DNA of 64,000 nucleotides, from NCBI GenBank assembly GCA_009792885.1, contig WMCF01000349.1, positions 27,972 to 91,971 on the forward strand, in the 5' to 3' direction. Numbering within the stretch: the stretch's first letter is position 1; the number at the start of each line of letters is the position of its first letter. The notes beneath the pieces are model-generated. The model did not search any database. It was not told the DNA's origin and saw nothing but the letters and a program-made list of their open reading frames with translations. A program made the position numbers and the translations under genes. Of this stretch, positions 58,821 through 64,000 are shown piece after piece. Source of the stretch: Eremophila alpestris peregrina (lineage: Eukaryota > Chordata > Aves > Passeriformes > Alaudidae).

Positions 58821-59005
58821 GGGAAGGCGCGTTCCCGTTCGCACGGGCGCGCGGGGCAGGAGACCCTCGCCGGCTCGCACGGCCCCGGACGGGGGAAGGC
58901 GCATCCCCGCCTGCACCGGCGGGCGCGGCAGGGGACCCTCCCCGGCTCTCGCGGCCCCGGACGGGGGAAGGCGTGTCCCCGCCCGAGCCGGCGGGCCCGC
59001 GGGTG
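58821..59005 (-). repeat. 72-bp in-frame tandem repeat in ERV2 gag
   Basis: GGGAAGGCG recurs at 58,821, 58,893 and 58,965, a period of 72 bp or 24 codons. On the gag frame each unit contains a (P)SPVRGR-type core, giving a basic, low-complexity stretch. Composition is extremely GC-rich compared with the rest of the provirus. Confidence 0.85.
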
Positions 59006-59353
59006 GCGGAGGGCGGTCCCAGGCCCCCACAAGCGGCACAGCCCCCGCGAGCGGCGGCGGACTGTCCCGCGGTGCCGGAGGCGCGGAGCCACGGCTTTGG
59101 GGCGGCGGAGCCACACGGGAGGGGCGGTTCCCTCCCCCCGCCCCCGGGGTGACGGGCAGACACGTCCATGCCCCCCTCCCCGCCGCCACCGAAACCCGTG
59201 GGGGGGTTATGGGAGCCAAAGGGGACAAAGGGTGGACGGAGAGGGACTAGCGATAACACGGGTGGATCGGATGAGGGACAAGAGAGTGGGGCAGGGTCTG
59301 AGGGGAAAGGAGGGTTGGGGGGAAGGGGCGCAGACACGTGGTGGTCACCATAT

Positions 59354-59885
59354 TGTAATAAATTGGGCAGGAGAAGTGATACTCCTTTGTAAACCTTTAT
59401 TGAAAAGGGGTGTCCTTATAGGAATAGCCTGCACCGCCGCTTCGCCACGGGGAGTGGACCTCTTCCTCAGTGCCGCTCGTATCGCTGCAGTGCCGGTAGC
59501 CCGTTCACAGCGAGGAGTCCCAAGAATTCAAGTAAGCTCGTTAGAGTCCAGGGGTATCTGTGATCAGCCACTTTCAAAGTCAGGTCGAGTCCGGCTGGCT
59601 CGCAGCAAGGGTCCCTAGGTAGTCCTCTAGGTGCTACAGTACTTTAGTCCGCCGGGCCATAAAGCATTTTGGTGGAAATTGATGATTTATCGCCTGTCCC
59701 TGTCCCAGGGGGCTCTGGGCGCCCTAATTTGTATAGGGGTGTCGCCTTCCCGTCGATGGACAGCAAGAGGTGGTGAGGCGGAGTCGTGGGCGGGAGGGAC
59801 ATCTGCATGTTGACAGCAGCCCCGCCCCGGAGCATGGCGGCAAGCGGCTGAGGGGGTCCAAATGGCGGGAGCGGCGGCCGTGACA
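59354..59885 (-). other. LTR-like segment within ERV2 gag (uncertain)
   Basis: On the - strand it starts TGT and ends ACA, has CAATAAAGG 40-50 bp before its end, and three bases after it comes TGGTGACCACCACGTG, which matches the tRNA-Trp primer site of avian alpharetroviruses at 15 of 18 positions. Against an LTR: no target duplication, no second copy, and parts are open in the gag frame. It is either a relic 5' LTR from a recombination or divergent gag. Confidence 0.35.
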
Positions 59886-61154
59886 GGTGAGGAGGGAATT
59901 TTAAGGGATAGGGGGCATTAGGATAAGAAACTAGGACTAGGGAAAGGAGTTTACAACTGAGGGAAACCAGTAGGGAAAGGCTTTAGGGGTACAATCGAGC
60001 AGAACTGGGGAATGTAACCACTTTAACGGGAGGATTTAGAAAACGCTGGCAAAGGAGCTCGCAGGCTCTAACAGGGAATTCAACAAACTATTAACGGGGA
60101 GCTCGCAGGCTCCAAACACAACTTGTTACACACTGTGATTATTCAGTTATGGTCCTTGTATTTATTACAATATTGTCTAAACCCGGGGGTTTGAGCCCCT
60201 GCGGAATCCACATCCACTCTGCTAGGGGGAGAGTAACACGGTGGAGGTACAACAGGGTTGGTTAAAGGGGATCTCTGTGGACTGCTGCCTTTTACGAAAA
60301 CAGGGTCTGTTTTCGGGCTTGCAAAAATACCGGAATAAATAATAAAGCAGTTTTATCTCCATTTTTAGTTTTTTAAGTCAATAATTGCCCAATATCATCC
60401 CAAAATGAAACAGAATTTATATCTTCAGCAGTAACGTGTTCCATTTCCGCCGTCAGCCAATTTACAAAATGGATTAATAACCGACGGGAAATATCTGTGT
60501 TATTTAAAACATCCTTAAGCTGTTTAAATATACTCTTCTGGTGGACAGACAGCCGAACGCCCATGATTATGCTGTTGTTAAGGGCTATCTGTACGAAATC
60601 CTCAGCCTAGAGACAACCCACAGCCTAATCAGATCCCGCCGCAACTGCGAAATGGGGGGGGGGGGAAAGCAGCGCCGCAGAGGGGGTGGTAAATACCGAA
60701 TCCCAAATGCCTCCAGGGATCCCGGAGGGGTGCACTGCCGGCGAGGCTGGTTGGGGCCTCCCTGTCTGAGGCGTGCGCCCCCCAAAAACACGGAGCGGCA
60801 GGGGCCAAGTGACTACATGTGACGTGCGACCGTGAGAGGTACTGCCGAGTCCTGCCGGGTCCTGCCGGGTCCTAGCTCCCCCAGGCAGACCGCAGTTCCC
60901 ATTCTGCCTCCCCTCCAAGCTAGGAATTCAACCGCGGGGGGCTTACCTGTTATACTGAAGTCGCACAGCTGCCTCAGAGCAGTCCTATTCAAGTCGACCC
61001 GTGCTGGGCTGGGCACGGGCTGTCGACTTTCCCCGGTCCCCAATACCACACAGGGCAAGTGAGAGGGACCAGGCAGTTGGAGTCCCAAGGGCATATTGTA
61101 AAGCCGCCAAAAACAAGGGTTTCCACGCCTGGCGTGGGCTTTTAAAAACTAAAA

Positions 61155-61171
61155 ATCCACATTGGGGGCCA
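61155..61171 (-). other. ERV2 primer-binding site, tRNA-Lys(1,2)-like
   Basis: TGGCCCCCAATGTGGAT on the - strand, two bases from the LTR. It resembles the Lys-1,2 site TGGCGCCCAACGTGGGG of betaretroviruses; the differences include loss of CpG, a common decay. Confidence 0.6.
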
Positions 61172-61173
61172 AC

Positions 61174-61494
61174 TGAGATTATACCCCCCCTGCTGCCCCC
61201 CAAAGACTAAAGGACAGCTCAGATTCCCATGGGGCCCAGGGGGGAGATATGTCAGAGATAGGACCGGGATTACCAGAAGAGGCTCCTTCCGTGATGTTTG
61301 AAGATCTTTATTCGTGGGGGGCCATGCAGAAAGAGGATGAATCAAGGAAATACAGGGTCTTATATAGGCCTTATCTCTGGTGGGTTGTTTGGCCCACGGC
61401 CAATGGGATAGGGGGAAGGGGTAAAGGTCAGAGGGATATCTCGGGCTTCCATATCCTGGGGTAAGGGAAGCAGTTCCTTGGGGGAATTACAAGA
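61174..61494 (-). repeat. ERV2 5' LTR
   Basis: Same order as 52,376-52,704, with TATA (complement near 61,361) and AATAAA (complement of 61307-61312). The outer end reads GA on the + strand where CA is expected, a terminal mutation or deletion scar. Confidence 0.9.
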
Positions 61495-62538
61495 GTACGT
61501 TTCCTTCTAACCTGTCCCTTAGTCCTAGCTGCATTTCAGAGAAGGTGGAGGCATCAGAGCTGGCCTCCTGCTGTCCCCTAGAAAGGAGGATGGCACCGCT
61601 GAGTTCAGTAAAGCCAAAGTCTGCCTGAAACTACTTAAGAGCTCAGTAAATTCTCTCTTCCCACCACAGCCAAAAAGCCAAGGATCACCATGCAAGGAAG
61701 CCATGAGTGTATTAACTTGCCAAATCCAAAATACAGTTCTTTTAGTTTTGCTTAAAGTGCAGTCTGACCAACCCAGTTTGTTGTCTATTCTAAGAAAGAC
61801 TTTGTAGCTGGCCTTTAAAACTTGTAGAGATCAAGTGACTTTCAATGTCTTTTAATGATGTGCACATATTTTTGTAAGCAGGAATTAATAGTGCCTGTTG
61901 AATGGAAGATACCTGAAGAACAAGGAGAAACTACAGCTAAAAGAGTGTCAAAGACGATTTGCCTACAAAATTAGCAAACAGAAGGTGACAAGGAAATAGA
62001 GGGCAAGACCGGGTTGGCCTCTGTGTTTCACCACCAAGAAGATCATATACACCTGCTGTGGGTTGCAACCCCACAGGCATGGGAGGTGGGGATAGACGCA
62101 ATAGCGGACCTCTGTTGTTCCTTTTTCTAGCACTCATTTTTTTTGTCTTTCCCCTTTTGGGTTGCTGGCAAAATTGTGACATCAAAAGCTGTACATAAAA
62201 AGAAACCAAAGTTCCTTTTTACTCAAATCCAAGTCAACAATCACTATTATACCCACCCAAATTAAGATAGCATATTAAAAATAGTATAGTAAAAGTAGCT
62301 AGGTTTTCTGTTATATTTGGTTTTAAAAGTTTTCTTTGATGTAATTTGTTCAGCTAATCACTAGAGTAATCCAAAACATGCAAGTAGTAACAAAGCCTAT
62401 GGACCCGAAATAGACTGCCTTTAGACTAGTGCTGAAGATAATAGTATAAGGAAACAAAATAATATGAAAGACCCCTATGAAGAAGCAAGAAATATTGCTC
62501 AAAGCCAAATGGTTTATGAAAAGAGAAGAGGAGGGTAT
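61495..62538. other. No gene recognised; possible proviral 3' remnant
   Basis: No ABCA1 exon found on the - strand. The stretch ends in a purine-rich run (AAAAGAGAAGAGGAGGG) just before a TG, which looks like the polypurine tract of another, + strand, retrovirus. Confidence 0.45.
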
Positions 62539-63087
62539 TGTTATGAATACACCTTTAAAAATTAGCTTTTTACAAAGATTAAGATGAATGTTATATATGT
62601 ATAATGGTAAAATAACTCTATTCTAGGGATATTAGTTTTTGTTGTTTTTTGTCATGGTAAAGGGATTGCAGATATATAGTTATGCTTGTAATAGAACTGC
62701 CTTTTTTATTGAGATAACATCCAGGGAACATACAATGAGGACCCTGCTACTGATATATCAAATTATCAGCACCTGCCATCTGAAGAAAGTATGGACCACA
62801 GCCCTCACTGGAAGTGATAAAGAAGCAGAATTGAAACCACAAGCCAAGAAACACCCAAAGAAAGGTCATGCAGAAAAGTTCCAATAATAGATAAATCTAG
62901 TTTTTAGAAGTATGACTATGCAATAAAAAGGTCTTTAAAGTGCTCTATGGAAGATGATAGGGGGGCTCTTGTCTGAATGCCAATCACCCCGGCCAGCCGT
63001 GTAACCCCTTTGCTTTATTTCTGTCTCCTATTGTCTCTTTATTAAACTTCTATAAAATTTACTGGGAAGTGAACCTCGTTTTTCACA
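62539..63087 (+). repeat. Candidate LTR of a third retroviral element
   Basis: Starts TGTTATGAATACACC directly after a polypurine run, has AATAAA at 62,922-62,927 and a second TTTATTAAAC near 63,040, and ends ...TTTTTCACA. Length about 550 bp. No second copy is in the window. Confidence 0.5.
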
Positions 63088-64000
63088 CCAGGATGATATT
63101 GGGACCATAGTGAGTGTAACTGGAAGTGACTGGGATCATACTGGGGCTGACTGGGAGCCACAGGGCCCATACATGGAGTGACCTGGGTCCCCCTGGGGGA
63201 ACTGGCCCAGCTGGGGCTCAGGGTTGTTCTCCCCCAGGGCTGCCCCGGGTCCTGCTGCCACCCCCGGCCCCACAGAGCTGAGGGACAGGGACAGCTCAGG
63301 GACAGGGGACAGCTGAGGGACAGGGGACAGCTCAGGGACAGGGCACAGCCAGGGACACTGAGCTCCAGCACTTTGGGCTCTTGTGCCTGGCCTCTTGCCC
63401 TTGGGCTCCCAGCACAGGCCCAGGGGGGAGAATCCCCTCCAGAAACTGTTGTTTGCTTGAAGCTTTGCCCTTGAACATTCCCAAGGAGCCACCTGCAGCG
63501 GCTGCAGCCCGGCCAGGGCCCGGGGCCACCAAAGCCCCTCTGGCAGTGCCCTCCTGCCCGGCCAGGGCACACAACACCCAAGGAAAGGCTCCTGCTCGCC
63601 TCAGCCCAGGGACAGGGCACTCCCCTGGCACTGCCCTGGCCACAACAGAGCCCGCCTGGCCAAAGCATTGGCATTTCTGGCCCATGGAATCCCAGCAGGG
63701 GTTCCTTCTCAGCTCACTGCTCTCATTGCATGGCTCATCAATTCAAATCATTTCCCCATGGAATTCCCATGGCAGTGGGTTGAGGGGGAGATCATCCCCA
63801 GCCTGCAGCACTTGCAGTCATTGTTGCCTCCCCCTTGCTCCAGCTCATTTGCCAAAGTGCTGCCAAAGGCAGTGGAGCTGGCTCCGGATCCCTGCTGCCT
63901 TCTGGGCTCCAGGATGACCTTCAGAGGGACACCTGGAGTGATTCCTAAAGAGCTGCCCGTGGCATGGGGGGGATTTGTCCTGCCTGGGTGCCTCTGGTTG
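63088..64000. repeat. GC-rich low-complexity / repeat sequence to window end
   Basis: Begins with short imperfect repeats of ACTGGGATCATACTGGG type (63,120-63,150), then a minisatellite of units near CTCAGGGACAGGGGACAG (63,277-63,355), then GC-rich DNA with several overlapping frames on both strands and no family motif. It looks like repeat-derived sequence downstream of an LTR. Confidence 0.5.
63277..63355. repeat. About 20-bp minisatellite
   Basis: Four imperfect copies of an AGCT(C/G)AGGGACAGGGGAC unit. Confidence 0.8.

Larger units (their letters stand above)
57737..60564 (-). pseudogene. gag: ERV2 gag, betaretrovirus-like, broken
   Basis: Matrix begins at ATG 60,564 with MG (myristoylation) and 63 open codons to a stop at 60,373-60,375. 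A Pro-rich part with a PPPCYSPP stretch follows in another frame (about 60,350-60,170). Between 59,890 and 59,340 the identity is unclear. A GC-rich, Arg/Gly/Pro-rich domain with a 72-bp repeat (58,820-59,005) leads into capsid (PVTYEG...YEPFSF), which shifts frame near 58,490. The major homology region (SSETFLQFVSRLR, near 58,120) and one CCHC zinc knuckle (CHRCKKPGHFARNC, near 57,800) follow. Only one knuckle is seen where two are common. Confidence 0.8.
52376..61494 (-). mobile_element. ERV2: near-complete provirus, beta-like gag-pro-pol with alpha-like env
   Basis: A 9.1-kb provirus with LTRs of 329 and 321 bp, polypurine tract, Lys-like primer-binding site, gag, pro, pol and env in order on the - strand. 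Gag matrix, a gag slippery site and pol look betaretroviral; env has the layout of avian sarcoma/leukosis-type envelopes. The LTRs differ at more than 20 positions plus several indels by eye, so the insertion is clearly older than ERV1. All genes carry stops or shifts. Flanking six bases (GAGGTT on the left, GTACGT on the right) do not match, so the ends may come from recombination or a deletion. Confidence 0.9.

Noticed and set aside
58587..59618. A 343-codon + strand open frame
   Set aside because: It lies opposite ERV2 gag in very GC-rich repetitive DNA, where stops are rare in every frame; no family motif.
52370..61500. A target-site duplication for ERV2
   Set aside because: Flanks GAGGTT and GTACGT do not match under any small shift I tried.
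63042..63674. A 210-codon - strand open frame near the window end
   Set aside because: Rich in minisatellite-derived repeats (LSLSCPLSLSCP-type) and open in other frames too.
61495..64000. Upstream ABCA1 exons beyond ERV2
   Set aside because: No stretch on the - strand encodes the membrane-domain sequence expected before NLFIGING.

Overview
The window is avian nuclear DNA. Two vertebrate genes can be read exon by exon: a NIPSNAP3-type gene on the + strand (31,584-39,311) and the 3' half of ABCA1 on the - strand (42.8-52.4 kb). They are convergent, tail to tail, as NIPSNAP3A/B and ABCA1 are in human. CR1 LINE tails, ERV-L-like LTRs and alpharetrovirus-like proviral genes point to a bird; a passerine is likely but not proven. 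ABCA1 is Z-linked in chicken. The copy here is broken in several independent ways, while NIPSNAP3 next to it reads perfectly. The economical reading is a degenerate, repeat-rich gametolog (a W-chromosome segment) or a decaying segmental duplicate. That is inference, and sex-specific read depth would test it. || Layout. 1-2.8 kb: no gene seen. 2.8-6.8 kb: a young 4-kb provirus (ERV1, - strand) with 6-bp target duplications, a tRNA-Phe primer-binding site, an alpharetrovirus-like partial gag joined to a gammaretrovirus-like env, and no pol; its 5' LTR holds an assembly gap. 7.0-7.3 kb: a CpG-island-like block. 7.3-30.7 kb: gene-poor DNA with several LTR-derived repeats. 30.8-31.25 kb: an LTR directly upstream of the NIPSNAP3 promoter, which carries a 12-bp GC-box minisatellite. 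31.6-39.3 kb: NIPSNAP3, six exons, 250 codons, with CR1 copies in its introns. 41-42.3 kb: a CR1 split by another insertion. || 42.8-52.4 kb: twelve ABCA1 exons. They run from the last part of the second transmembrane domain through the second nucleotide-binding domain (NBD2) to the C-terminus, followed by a 3'UTR of about 3 kb that keeps a triple miR-33 seed-match cluster. Defects are two in-frame stops around the NBD2 signature motif, a Walker B Glu-to-Lys change, a +1 frameshift, two lost AG acceptors, a GC donor, and loss of the 5' side at a provirus. 52.4-61.5 kb: that provirus (ERV2, - strand), nearly full length, with betaretrovirus-like gag/pro/pol, an alpharetrovirus-like env, and scattered stops and shifts. 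61.5-64 kb: another LTR (+ strand) and tandem-repeat-rich sequence; no further ABCA1 exon was recognised. || Nothing bacterial, no CRISPR array and no tRNA or rRNA gene was seen. The most informative part is the 31-61 kb block: one apparently working gene, one dead neighbour whose post-transcriptional control site is still visible, and retroviruses at or near the ends of both.
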